Positions 45,618 through 56,543 of a stretch of 64,000 nucleotides of DNA are shown here, piece by piece (within the stretch, counting starts at the first letter, position 1; the number at the start of each line of letters is the position of its first letter). The DNA is from Catenaria anguillulae PL171 (taxonomy: Eukaryota; Blastocladiomycota; Blastocladiomycetes; Blastocladiales; Catenariaceae): the NCBI GenBank assembly GCA_002102555.1, contig MCFL01000090.1, positions 31,085 through 95,084 on the forward strand, written 5' to 3'. Both the position numbers and the translations under genes were made by a program. The notes under the pieces are model-generated. The model ran no database searches. It was not told the DNA's origin and saw only the letters and a program-made list of their open reading frames with translations.

Positions 45618-46292
45618 AGCAGTGCGATCAGATGGTGTTGTTTCTCAGGTTGGGTTTCCGTTCATTACTCTTGCAAAGTTAATAATAAGATGTACTTTGA
45701 TTCAAGTGTCGCAGGCCCGACAATTCCCAAGGCATTGCCGGGGACGGCCAGTGACCAAATTTTTCCAGGTGGAAATGCCATGTCCACCGCCAATTGCTCA
45801 TTATGTACATGAATGCCAAACATTCGTTCTTCTACATCTTCATCGGGAATCGGGTTAGGCAAGCATTCGGCGCAATTGAGCGCCATGTCGCACAATAGCA
45901 GCTAATGTGGCGATCGATCATAGATTCACGACAATGCTGTGACATTCTGTTCAATGTCTTTTTTTTGGTGGCATCGGCAGGAATTGTCCGCAATGGGGCC
46001 GAATGTGACATCAACAATTGTTTGGGATTCGAAGCAATAGCAGGTCATTATGCATCGTGGCCTGTGACCCATCCGGGACGATTCTCTCCAATTTGTTGAG
46101 AATGCCCACTCATTTCTACCAATGTAACCAAGCGAATCCCTCAAAATTCTTGGTAACTTCATCCGATCATGCAACCCCAATCAATGCGAGCTTTGGTTAT
46201 AAAGGACACAAAATTCATTAATCGTACAATACACAATATAAATACAATATTGAACAGAAACACACAAAACACCAAACGATCAGACCATTACT
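45618..46292. other. Intergenic between convergent genes
   Basis: About 675 bp of 3' flank for the ankyrin gene and for the minus-strand gene at 46293. It is AT-rich with poly-A/T runs, and AATATAAATACAATATT-like sequence lies near 46230-46250. No coding feature seen. Confidence 0.45.
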
Positions 46293-48081
46293 TCACTCCT
46301 CGTCACCCACCGCACCCGCCGCCTGCTCTCCATCCACCTGCCCTCGCCCTTGCTGCCCTTGCCCCTGCACTTGCCCTTGCCCCTGCACTTGCCCTTGCCC
46401 CTGCCCTTGCCCTTGCTCAACCGCCGCTGACCCTTGCCACGCACAAACTGCTGTGGCATTGGCGTCGAGAAGGACGAAATGCGGGCGCAAACCATCCACC
46501 AATGCGTCCAGCACGGGGTCGGACGGGTTTGCCGCAAAGTACGCTGCGATTGCGGCAGTCTTGGTGTCGCCATGCTTCGTCCCATCCCACATGTTGCGGA
46601 GCGTGGACAACATGGGGAGTGATTGCTTGAAGCCGGACAAAAACTGGCAAACAAGAAAAGTGAGGTACGAAAATGAGCAAGCTAAACACTGGCAATCAGT
46701 ATGACGTGCAAATGCAGACATACCATCACTACACACGTGGCCAAAATCTGCGGGAGGCGATCTTGGACGAGAGGGGACGGGACGTACGCGGCTTGCGAGA
46801 CGTTGGCCAATTTGTTCGCAGCGATAAGCTGTGCCGACATCGACTCGGCCAACTTGGCAGCTGAATCATGTGCCCATCGAGATTAGTCACCAATTAGAGA
46901 AGCATGAGGATAAGCTTATGGAACGCACTCCTGTGTGTGACGATGTTGGCCACATACTGCACAAAGATTGGCCGAGCGGTGGCAACTTGTGCACCATCCT
47001 TGTCATCCCAGGAGACCATGGCGATAGTGGCCCAGTCGTCTCGGGCCGCAGAGAACTTGAGGAAAACAGAATCGGTGGCGCAGCTGGCGCCATCCAGGTC
47101 GTTAATGAGCGCCTCAGCCCCGGGCAGCAATTCCTTCTGAGCCAGGGCGGATTGGGCGGCAGAGACCTTGCGGGCTTGCAATGCCACCTTGGCTCGTTCG
47201 AGCAACGTGAGGTACTGTGCAAGTGCAGTTACACATGAGTGGATGAATGATAAACCAAACTGGAAGAGTGTGGCAGTAATACATACCTTTGTCAGGGTCA
47301 AGTACCCTTCCTTGACACCAGACACCGCATACAGGACCCGCACCGCCGAGTTGAAGTCCGTTGGGAGCATAGCAACGAGCCGGGCGCGGATGTGCCTGGA
47401 CACGTCACCATCCCACTTGCTGGCCTCTTTCTTATCGATGACGATGTCGCCATCAAACTCGGGCTCGTTCTTGCGCGACTTCTTGACAGGCGCAGGCGGC
47501 ATTTGCACCTCTTCCAGGGAGCGCTTGGACGACTGAACGGCTTGATTGACCTGATCTGGCGTCATGGTGGCAATCGCGTCGCTAAGATTGGAGAACTTGC
47601 GGCCTGGCTTCGGTTGTGGAGCGGGCGTGTGTGTTGCGGTCACATCCACAGCCTCAGACTGCATGGTGACATTGGGGTGGGCGATGGAAGGCCGCGCGGT
47701 GACAGTTGGATTACCAACGGACGCGGCCGAGCGAGGCGCGGGACGAAGAGTAGCTGGGCGAGGGCCAGGGGTCCTGGGAATAAGCTCTAAGAGAGGTGCC
47801 GTGACTTGTTGCTGCACTGAGGGTGTCGTGGCAGGCGTCGAGATGCGAGTTGTGGGCGACGAATAGCGCGCGGTATGGTTGAGAGGGGACGAAAGTAGGG
47901 CTGGGGACGAGTGGTCGAGCGCAGTGCTGAAAGGAGACGAAGCGAGTGCTGCCGGCTCGAGGCCGATGGGATCCGACGACAGCTGGGATGTCTGCGGAGG
48001 GCTGAATTGGGCGAACAGCTGTTGGCGTTCGGCGTCGGAGAGCTGACCGAAGGCAGCCAAGAAACTATTCATGCGATCCAT
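46293..48081 (-). CDS. Unknown, probably nuclear protein with QG-repeat tail
   Basis: Four exons: 48081-47287, 47214-46929, 46860-46724 and 46643-46293, giving 522 residues. Introns are 72, 68 and 80 bp with GTATGT, GTGCGT and GTATGT donors and CACAG, TTCAG and GCCAG acceptors; all joins keep frame. The first 200 residues are a Ser/Pro/Thr-rich disordered region after MDRMNSFLAAFGQLSDAE. A basic patch (PVKKSRKNEPEF) could be a nuclear localisation signal. The rest is helical (YLTLLERAKVALQARKVSAA) without a recognised domain. The tail is a (QG)n/(QV)n low-complexity run. The frame is open upstream to 48552 but has no protein-like content there. Confidence 0.72.
46343..46417 (+). repeat. CCTTGC hexamer-type low-complexity repeat
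   Basis: Imperfect tandem CCCTTGC/CCCTGCACTTG units. They encode the QGQGQVQGQG tail of the minus-strand gene at 46293-48081. Confidence 0.85.
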
Positions 48082-48166
48082 TGTTTTAGACGGTGGTCGT
48101 GAGCAGGAATTGCGATGGTGGCTACTGAACTCAGAATCCATGAAACCGTTGGGCGGTGAATGTTGC

Positions 48167-48182
48167 GGGGGGGGGGGGGGGG
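48167..48182 (+). repeat. Homopolymer run of 16 G
   Basis: Uninterrupted G16, about 85 bp upstream of the minus-strand start at 48081. It could fold as a G-quadruplex or be a length-unstable or mis-assembled site. Confidence 0.95.
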
Positions 48183-48670
48183 ACCATTTGTATCTTTTGC
48201 TTCGGTTTCTCTCAGGTGCAACGAAAACGTTTCCGACATACATGGCGCATGGGCCTTGCCGACCGTTTGCAGCGTAATAAAACGAAAGTGAGCTTGCGGA
48301 CAACCGAAGTGCACGCGACACGCATGCGGTGACTGTTCTATGCAACGCGAAAGAAGCGTGGAAGGTGCGAACATTTGAGGCAATTGTGGGCAATTTGACG
48401 CGATACCGACAAATGAGGAGATTTAGTCCAGCATTTCGTCCGTTACATGTGACAAATATACGGGCGCACTGTTTCAATGGGGTCTTGCAGGCATACGTAC
48501 ATGAAATGGACCGGCACCGCATCCTCATGCGCAGTTTGATGTGCATCGCCACTCATGCATGACGTCAGCGGCTCCGGGCATGGTAAATCTACCTCGATCA
48601 TGGAGCATTCAGAAAGATTCGACTCGGACAATGTACCAGTGCACAAGAATGGACTTGCCGCTCGTGACAG

Positions 48671-48677
48671 TATAAAT
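48671..48677 (+). promoter_or_regulatory. TATA box of the transposase gene
   Basis: TATAAAT lies 125 bp upstream of the transposase start at 48802, in the right orientation. Confidence 0.45.
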
Positions 48678-48801
48678 GCGCTGCTGAACCCTCCGCTCCG
48701 CCTGAGCCTGGCTCACGCCTGGCCACGTCTGCTATGAAAACCAGGGTATCATACCGAGTACTGAAAGCGACCGTCTTCTTCTATCCAGCTCCAAAGTCAA
48801 C

Positions 48802-51800
48802 ATGTCACCGCGCCGCACAATTCAGCAGCAAGATCCAAAAACATACCCGTACCCGTGTGGACTCTGCATTTGTCGATTCAAATCTGCCCACGGCCGCAAG
48901 ATTCACCAGGGCCATTGGCGAGGCGGCACATGTGTGGATGAGTTTGGCGCCAGCAACCAAGTACCGACGAGCGTTTTCCGTGACGGCCACGACCCCGATT
49001 TCATACCTCCTGACTTTCCTGATGGTCCGCCTCCCGATCCGGAGCCTGACTTTCGCCTACGAAACATGCCCGACGATCGGAATGTGTCCGACTCTGCCCC
49101 CGACCCGTCAGTGATGGACGTTGACACCGACCCTGGCCAAAACACCCGCCCTGGCATTGAAATTCGAGGCTTTCGCTATGACGAAGCGGGTGCGTCAAAT
49201 CACCCCCAATTGACTGGCAATGGTACTAAGACATGCACACCACACCAATAGGGAAATTCTTCGCCTCAGATTGCCATCCTCCCACACCACTCGACCCTTC
49301 AATCATCCCAGACGAGGTCATTCCCGAGCCTCCAGATCCACATCTACCGCCTTTCCACCCATTCCCCAGTCTATTTTCCTTCGAGCTCGCCTATTTCATG
49401 CACGTGGAGGCTCGACTCTCCGATGCGCAAGCGCTTGCTCTCAACAACTTACTCATGGCGCAAATGCCCGACCGTGCATCCGAAATCTTGTCGCCAACCC
49501 AAAGTCGAAAGCTTATCATGGAGTCGAGTTTTGCTCTCCTCGGCAACAAGGTGACTTTCAAGGACAAGCACGGGCGCGAATACACATTCTACTTCCGTGA
49601 TCTCCTTGCCTGTGTTCGCACTATTGTCTCCCTTCCGCATCTTGCCACGCAACTCTCCATGGAGCCCGAGGTTCACTTGCGCTCCACTCCAAGTGGCCTT
49701 GAGCGCGTTTTCAGTGACATCAAGACCGGCGACGCGTGGGCGGAAGCTCTCAAACTGCTTCCCATTGGCCATGTCCTTGTCCCACTTGTCCTATCTTCCG
49801 ACAAGAGTGTTGTATGTTCTCTCCATGTCTGATCTGTTTGTTTCTGTCCTGAATCCCTCTCAATATTCAGTTGCCGCCGCCACATCGTTCAGGTGTTCAA
49901 CCGCCGCTCTCTGTGGCCGATATACCTCTCCTGTGCAATGCATTCGTCTGAAGCTCGAGCCAGCCCAAGTACTGGGGCCGCTGTCTTGGTTGGATATCTC
50001 GTGCAACCGGCAGAAGAGCACATCGACGTTTCCATCATGTCTGATGCATCTCATATCAACAAGGAGGTGTTTCACAAGGCCCTTCGCCACTTGTTTTTCG
50101 GCAAAAGCGACTTCATTGATGCCTGCACGAGGTTCGACTACTCACTTTTCATTTCAACCTGCCACAGTCACTCGCTTACAGTTGCCATCATGATTTCATT
50201 CATTTAGCGGCACGCCCATGCGCTTCCCAAACGGCAATTACTACATGGCGCATCCGCACCTTCTTCTTTACATTGCCGACCTTCCCGAGCTTGCCCTTGT
50301 GGGCCTTACCAAGCAAAACCGTGCATGTCCTATCTGTCCAACAAAGGCCGAATCATTTGTGATGCGTTGCCAGCATGTTCAAGCACGCGAAATGACCGAC
50401 GTCAAGGACCTATATGGAGTTGCACATTCAGGCATGGTGACCAAAGCAGCAGTCGAAAAGCAAGAGATGGACGATGCATTCATTTGAGCGTGTGGGTATG
50501 TGCCAATCATTTACTTGTCTCTCTTGTCAGTGTCAATTCTGACGGCCGTTTTTTGATTTGCATTGTAGTCTGCTTTCTGGGATCTTCCAAACTTCAACAT
50601 TTACAACGCCTTTACCACAGACGACTTGCATCAGCTCTTGATTGGCGTTTTTGGGCGGCATCTCTGTGGAGTACTTGCCACGCTCTGTTCCCAATCGGGA
50701 CTGCCGTGCGCAAGAAGTTGTTCGGCCGACTTCATGCTGTTCCCCATGTGCACAGCCCAGTGCTCTTCGTGCCTTATCGATTTCGGACTTCACCATGCTT
50801 ACTGGTGCCGAGTGGCATTCCCTGGCTTGCGTACGGCTGCTTGTGCCAGGCTGTCCATCTCGTTCCCTCCCTACTGACACATAACACAACCAACCATCAT
50901 TTAGGTGTTCCCATTGATTCTTGTCGACTTCTTTGACGGCGAAAATGCGGCCACTATCAACATGATTGTCGTCGGCATCTTCACTTCCTTTGCGACACTC
51001 ATGCACCTCTCCCGTGCGCGGCACATCACGTCAACCATGCTTGCCCAACTCGACGACGAGCTTGACCACTTCTTCTTTCTCGTTCCCGAATACTTCAATG
51101 CATTTGACACTGCAGTCCCTCAAGCAGTCACCTTTCACATGATCAATCATTTCTCGCCGTCGACCATCCGCTTTGGTACAACACATGGCACAACAACCGC
51201 ATTGCACGTCGAGCTTCTTCATAAAACCGCCGTCAAGGCACCCTCGAAACGCACAAATGGCCGAGGCAGCCTTGAGACTGCTTCTTTTGACCGCGTCATC
51301 GCATACGATGCATTCTGTGCGCAATTCACCCACCTGGCTCTTTACCATCCACACCTTGTCAACCATCGTAACTGGGGACCTGCCGCTCGAGCAATCCTTC
51401 ATCACGTGGAAGATGTCCGGTCTGGGTCAATGGCGAATGACCCGCGCTGCCCATCACTTCCGCCAGCCTCAGCCAAATATCAAGCATCCAACAACTGCTC
51501 GTTACCCGATTGCTCAGATGACGAGGATTCTTCCCCAACCCAAAATTCCGCCACCTCTGTCGGCGAAATCCTTGGTGAGAATCGCCATGCATGGTCGCTG
51601 TTCACCAAGCTCCGAGCACGCCGTGGGCCAGCGTGGGATGCGCTTGCGGATCTCGAAGCTCGTTTTGCTGATCTCAAGGGATTACGGCGGTTGTTTGGAG
51701 AATATGTCATGACGGCGATTGAGTATGTTTCTCATTTTTGAATGGCCAGTTCTTCCCACACTTTGCTGACTAAATGTCATTTGCAGGCAACGTCCATTTG

Positions 51801-52559
51801 GGGACTTCAGTGCCCGTGACGTTGAAGAGACTCTACGCTATCGAATCCACAATGTGCGTCTCATTTTGCTTGGTTCTCTGTTGTGTTGCTCACACTGCCA
51901 CCACATCCTTTGCTCCCACTTTTTTTTCCACCAAACTCGCAGATTGCTCCTGCCGAAAAGCTCGTAATCGATCGATGGAGCAACGTGGCCCAAGCCGTGG
52001 TCGAGGAAACCATTTTTGGTCGCGTCACCACGTTTCATGGACATGTCCGACGTGATTTTGCAATTGTACATCTACACATGCTCGCAACCTGTTTCCATGC
52101 ACATGATTTATGTTCTGACCAGCCACTTGATTTCATTTGCAGATTGACAACCTCAACAACACCAAATCTGTGTTCCTTCCCCATCTGTTCTTGCGCTTTG
52201 ACTACTTTCCAACAATCGACGCCGTCCACGCCTCTCGCCCTGTCCAGTATCTCGTCAGCTTTGGCCGCTACTTCACTCGATTCACGTCAGGAAGTGGCCC
52301 ACCCCTCCAACGCTATCTTCTCACAGAGGGTACAAGCGGTGTGCCGATTCTGTCCAAGGACCGCCTTGGTGTCATTGGGCTCGACCAATTCGTCGCAGCG
52401 GCGCATCTTGTTCCGTATTTTGGCTCAATGGCAGCTGAGGAGGGTATCACGCGTGACAATTGCGTCGAAAAGTGCAATAAGTGGCTACTGAATGTCTATG
52501 TAGACAAGGAAACAGTGATTCGGCAGCGGGAAGCATCGTTTATGTATTACCTTCGTTGA
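48802..52559 (+). CDS. Plavaka-family transposase, multi-exon and probably inactive
   Basis: The N-terminus carries a C2H2-like finger (CGLCICRFKSAHGRKIHQGHW). Downstream exons hold family hallmarks: SDKSV joined to VFNRRSLWPIYL; GTPMRFPNGNYYMAHPHL with ACPICPT; SAFWDLPNFNIYNAF then TTDDLHQL; a His-rich HLSRARHITSTML segment; STIRFGTTHG; and a C-terminal WLLNVYVDKETVIRQ. Clear introns include 49812-49892 (81 bp, phase 0) and 50132-50207 (76 bp, phase 2). A 29-bp GT-AG gap at 49223-49251 also keeps the frame. After MDDAFI (50487) there is a stop with no good donor before it, and the frame changes at least twice between about 50690 and 50800. This copy is therefore likely dead. The exon set is approximate. 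Confidence 0.75.
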
Positions 52560-53198
52560 CTGTTATATATGTGCTCCTTTTCAAAACCTTTCGCCACGAG
52601 GACTTCCGTCGATTCGCTCTCATTGGCGACGCATGGAATGAAATTCTGCCTGATTCTATCATTGTGAACAACCAGGCAATCCAATGTCCTAATTCATTTC
52701 AATTGCGAGACATTGTACGACATGAGCCAGGATTGGTCCAGCACCAAATCACGCCGTCCCAGATTCCAGGCAACTTCGTCACATCACGGGTAATCTTACA
52801 CGATTCGCCAGACCCGTTTCTCGATGTTGCCTTGAGACATGGACATGATGTTGCGCGTGTCTCACGGCGTCAAGCTTCGATTGTTTTCAGTGGCCAACAC
52901 TGTGGCCAACCCATCCGTTTCTTTGTAATGCGATATTTCTGTATTCTTGTGGCCTGTGATGCCAGACAACGCATTTCCTCCGTCTTTAGTACAGAACGAG
53001 TAATACCAGCGAGATTCGCGAGACCTGACTTGCAATTGTGCATGAGCCGTCGCTCGTGACAGTGACAGACGCGGACAGACGCAGTCGTCCTCTCGAGCTC
53101 ACGGATCGGTAGCCCAGCCGCGGCCCTGAGCAGACCTTATGGCCGACCTCTCACACCCTAAGGGCCCATGATCCCCCACAAGGCAACCAACGGACACA
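52560..53198. other. Intergenic or 3' part of the transposon
   Basis: About 640 bp. Frame 52481-53059 stays open but has no similarity to known proteins and begins in another frame of the transposase. The right copy of the 13-bp direct repeat is at 53051. After it comes the promoter space of the next gene. Confidence 0.4.
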
Positions 53199-55634
53199 TT
53201 GCAATCTACACCTTCAGCGCAATCGACCCAGGCTGGCCACACCACATCCCGCCATCCCGCCATGCTGAGTATCGCCAACCCGCAACTGCCGGCGTCCACC
53301 ATCTTGTCGGCGCCGTGCCCGACCTGCAACGTGCGCGCCGTGGGCCGCCGCCCAAAGTCCAAGGTTCTCGTCGTGCTGCCGCCAACGTACCGATCGGCCA
53401 ACCTTGACCGCCTGCTGCTCCTGGCCCGCGACGCCTACGACAATGAAGAGCTCGATATCATGGACATGAATATCCAGTTTGCGTGGATCGGCCAAGAGAT
53501 GATTGCTGGAGTACAGCCAGGCGAGGCTTCCGTTGCACCTGCACCGGCTGTCGTATCGCCTGCAGCGCCGGTTGCGGCTGCCATGGTCCCGGCGCCCGTG
53601 GCTCCTCAAGCTACTGCCACCGCACCTGCTCTGGCTACTGCTGCCAAGGCACCTGCCGTCGTTGATGCCGACAAGCAGAGCAAGACTGCCACCTGTACTC
53701 CCGCAGCGGCTGCTCCATCGGCTGGCATGCCCGCGCTGCAAGGTGTGGCCGCCACTGGTGTTCCGTTTGAGGAGCAGTGGAAGCGCAATGCGCAAGCTCA
53801 AAGTGCCGGCACTGCGACTCCTGCCCCGCAGGCGGCGCCGACCTCGCAAAAGAAGGCTCAAATTGAGCCCAAGAAACAGGCGCAAAAGCAGCCGGAGCCC
53901 AAACCCGCAACCGCTCCAGCGGCTCCTTCAGCGACCAAAGCGGCTCCTGGTGCTGCTGCGCTTGCTGACCAAAAGAAGCCGGCACCTACGCTAAACAACA
54001 CAACGCCGCTGCGACTGCGACACGCACGGCCAAGCAAGCGCCCGCTCCTACGACGGCTGCGGCTCAACCGAAACCCGCTCCTGCTCCTGCCTCGCCCGCT
54101 AAACCCGCATCTCCCACACCTGCGGCTGCACCCAAGGCAACTCCGCCCGTGTCGACCTCAAACAAGCCATCGACACCCGAACCGCCCAAGCCTGCGACTG
54201 CCCCTGCCGGCCCGAACGCTGCGGGCCTTGCCGACTGGATCAAGCAAGGTCTTCGAACACTTGCATCCTCGCCGAGTCCCTCGGCCACATCGAGCACCGG
54301 AACTCCCACTGCCGGCTCCACTGCCAACGACAACGTGCCCGCTGGCCCGATCACTGAACACCGCGTCCTCGTGTCAAACTTTTTGCCCACGGTGCAAGAC
54401 TACCAAATGATCATGCTGCTTCCCTCGGGCATCAAGTTGCACAAGGTCGAGTTCCACCCGCCCGAACACATTGGCCCCAACTTTAAGCTGGTGCGCTCGG
54501 CCACATTCACGTTTGCGACGGCGCACGAGGCAGACACCATGGCAAAGTGGATCAAGGACAAGAATGCGGGCGGGCAGCTCGGCAAGTTGTTGTTGCCAAA
54601 GACCAAGGTGAGTGTGGTCATGGACACTGTTGAGCCGTTGGAGGAAATTGATGAGGAATTGGAGGTGCGCACGGCGACCAGTATCAAGAAGCCGGCCACG
54701 CGGCCCACGGCCTCGGCAGCACCCGCGACCAAGGTTGACTATGACATTCCAATGGAAGAGATTGACGAGGACATGGATCCGACGCCGCCTGCTCCCAGGT
54801 CGGCTGCCGCAAGTCAGCGCGAGTCGCCCGTGTTTGCGGCCAAGTCGGGCAACGATTATTCGCCGCCGTCGCCGGCGAAATCGGCGCCCACTGCTGCACC
54901 TGTTTCGGGAGCTGGATTTACGTTTTCGCTGCCTGAACAGGCACCCGCAGCGGCAAAGTCGTCGTCGCCGACCGGTACGTATATCAATGCCACTTGTCAT
55001 GTGGTGACATGGATATTTGCTCACACTGTTGGCAATAACCCTTACCTCACACTCTCATAGGTAACCGATTCACGGTCAAGATGCACGGCATTGACGGGTT
55101 CACGCCCGCACCTCTTGTCCAAGAATTTGTGCTCGAACATACGTCCGTCAAGCCCAAGGGCTTCGAAACCGAAGCCAGCACAGCCTCTGGCACCAAATCC
55201 GCTTCTCCGTTCCAAACGCACAACGACAAATCCGTCGTGTTTGTGTTTGACAACAAATCCGACGCCGAAAAACTCACCAGCGTGTTGCACCAGGGGCTCA
55301 AGGAGGGGCGGTACCATCACTTTTGCGCCGAAGGCGCAGAGATTCGCGTCGAGGCATGCGACGGCAAGGTCAAGACCCGGGCCGATTTGACGGGCGGGGT
55401 TACGACCAGGCAGGTCAGTGGGCAACCGGTGGTAGATAAGGTGGTGGGAGGAACAAAGGCGACCATGGGCGGCGTGTTTGCCGATCAGGCGTTGGCGGGG
55501 CTGGGTTGGGAGGAGTGCCCATGCCGGCGGCAAGTGAGGCAAGCGGAAATGGGAAGGCGGGCGGCAAGGCCAAGAAGGGCAAGGCCGGGACGGGTGGTGG
55601 AAAGTGGAGGAGTAAGTATGATGACATGGACTGA
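53199..55634 (+). CDS. Array-family member 10, outside the array, four exons (N-R-C)
   Basis: Exons 53199-53949, 54039-54974, 55061-55417 and 55489-55634 give 729 residues. All three introns (89, 86 and 71 bp) are phase 1. A CPTC pair precedes the N-terminal module (SKVLVVLPPTYRSANLDRLL...MNIQFAWI). After an Ala/Pro/Lys linker comes one internal module (HRVLVSNFLPTVQDYQM...ATFTFATAHEADTMAKWI), an acidic linker, then the C-terminal module (RFTVKMHGIDG...VVFVFDNKSDAEKL...EIRVEA). The tail is Gly/Lys-rich and ends SKYDDMD. The first intron lies in low-complexity sequence; its donor (GTGCTG) is weak, so a frameshift there is the alternative. The start may be 53262. It resembles paralogs 1 and 2 more than the minus-strand copies. 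Confidence 0.78.
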
Positions 55635-55737
55635 GTCAATGAGCTCCACATGTGAACACGTCGTTTTCATTGTTTTTTCACACGTCTTGATAGATGTAAC
55701 AGCAATGGAAGGGAAGTGGGGAATCAAAATCGGCATC

Positions 55738-56022
55738 TCATGCCTTCTTGGCAGCCTCTTGCTGACGGCGGCGCTCGGCAACAATGGCATCCACATCCTC
55801 GAATGACTCTTGCTTGACCGCGGTAATCGAGTACGTGACTAATTTTTTCAACACCAAGTGAAGATGTGAGTGCGAACAAGGACACTGGAAATGAGGTGAG
55901 AAAAGGGACTTGAACGTACAAACTGAAGCACAGAACCCGAACAAGCCGAGGCCAATCAGAGCATTACGACCCCGGAAAGGCTTGCGGATCTGTGCATGGA
56001 CTTGTTGGCGAACGTCGGTCAT
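55738..56022 (-). CDS. COA3: Cytochrome c oxidase assembly factor 3 homolog
   Basis: Exons 56022-55920 and 55838-55738 (81-bp phase-1 intron, GTACGT to AAATTAG) give a 67-residue protein. The joined core reads FRGRNALIGLGLFGFCASV then FTYSITAVKQESFEDVD. This is the COA3/CCDC56 plan: a basic N-terminus, a single inner-membrane helix, a Y-S/T-I-x-A-V-K-Q motif and an acidic then charged coiled tail (AERRRQQEAAKK). COA3 helps stabilise newly made COX1 during complex IV assembly in mitochondria. The length is normal for the fungal family. An in-frame read-through of the intron would give 94 residues but breaks the conserved helix-to-motif spacing. Confidence 0.82.
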   Translation of the reverse strand: MTDVRQQVHAQIRKPFRGRNALIGLGLFGFCASVCTFKSLFSPHFQCPCSHSHLHLVLKKLVTYSITAVKQESFEDVDAIVAERRRQQEAAKKA

Positions 56023-56543
56023 GGTTGATGATTTTTAGTGGTGGAGGTGGCAGGTATTAAAGTTTGGGAGCTAGTGGAATGGATAGCGAGAGCGACCCAC
56101 AGGTTGGTCACTGTATGAGCTTAATTCTGCGTTCTTGGGCACTTTCCGAGGTGAAAGATGCTGTTGCGCACAGTTGCAATCGGCTGAACGAGATCCGTTG
56201 GTGTCTTGTAATGTACAGCACGGCCGCGAGTTAATGGTAGATCCGCGACCGGCCCAACGATCTGATGTGAGATGTGAAAGGTGGATCGGCAGTTCGGGCT
56301 CAACGCGTCAGTCACTTTTCCTTCACCCAAGTGTCCGCAGCTTCACGTTTGGTCAATCACGAAGCAAGGTTGCTTGCCAGCGTGCCGAGGACTTAAGCAA
56401 GCTCGTGGGAAAATGATAGACGTCAAAAAGTGTTTCATGTACCCGTTGCAATTGACTCGGCAGCCGCCAACCAACCTTACCATTAAACTCGTCCCCGGCA
56501 GAACCACGCACAACTATAAGCCTGAGTCTGGCATATAGTCAAC
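56023..56543. other. Intergenic, divergent promoters
   Basis: About 520 bp between COA3 and the DUF1275 gene. CTATAAGCC at about 56513 lies 30 bp before the 56544 start and could act as a TATA element close to the start codon. No coding feature seen. Confidence 0.45.

Larger units (their letters stand above)
48082..48801. other. Intergenic with a G16 run
   Basis: About 720 bp between divergent genes. It contains the G run at 48167-48182, the TATA box at 48671 and the left copy of a 13-bp direct repeat at 48659. Open frames are extensions of the minus-strand gene and show no domain. Confidence 0.5.
48659..53063 (+). mobile_element. Plavaka-type DNA transposon (CMC/CACTA superfamily), decayed; ends provisional
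   Basis: The transposase-like gene inside (48802-52559) has Plavaka hallmarks. The limits given are the two copies of a 13-bp direct repeat, CGCTCGTGACAGT, at 48659-48671 and 53051-53063. They may be a coincidence or a duplication around the insertion. I could not find terminal inverted repeats next to them. Between the end of the transposase and 53050 there is about 500 bp of non-coding sequence that could be the 3' part of the element. Confidence 0.6.

Noticed and set aside
52481-53059. 192-codon plus-strand frame after the transposase
   Set aside because: Overlaps the transposase C-terminus in another frame and has no recognisable domain; treated as non-coding 3' part of the element.
55489-55806. 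Read-through of member 10 exon 3 to 55806
   Set aside because: The read-through tail overlaps COA3 antisense and is not protein-like. A phase-1 intron (55418-55488) gives a coherent Gly/Lys-rich end at 55634.
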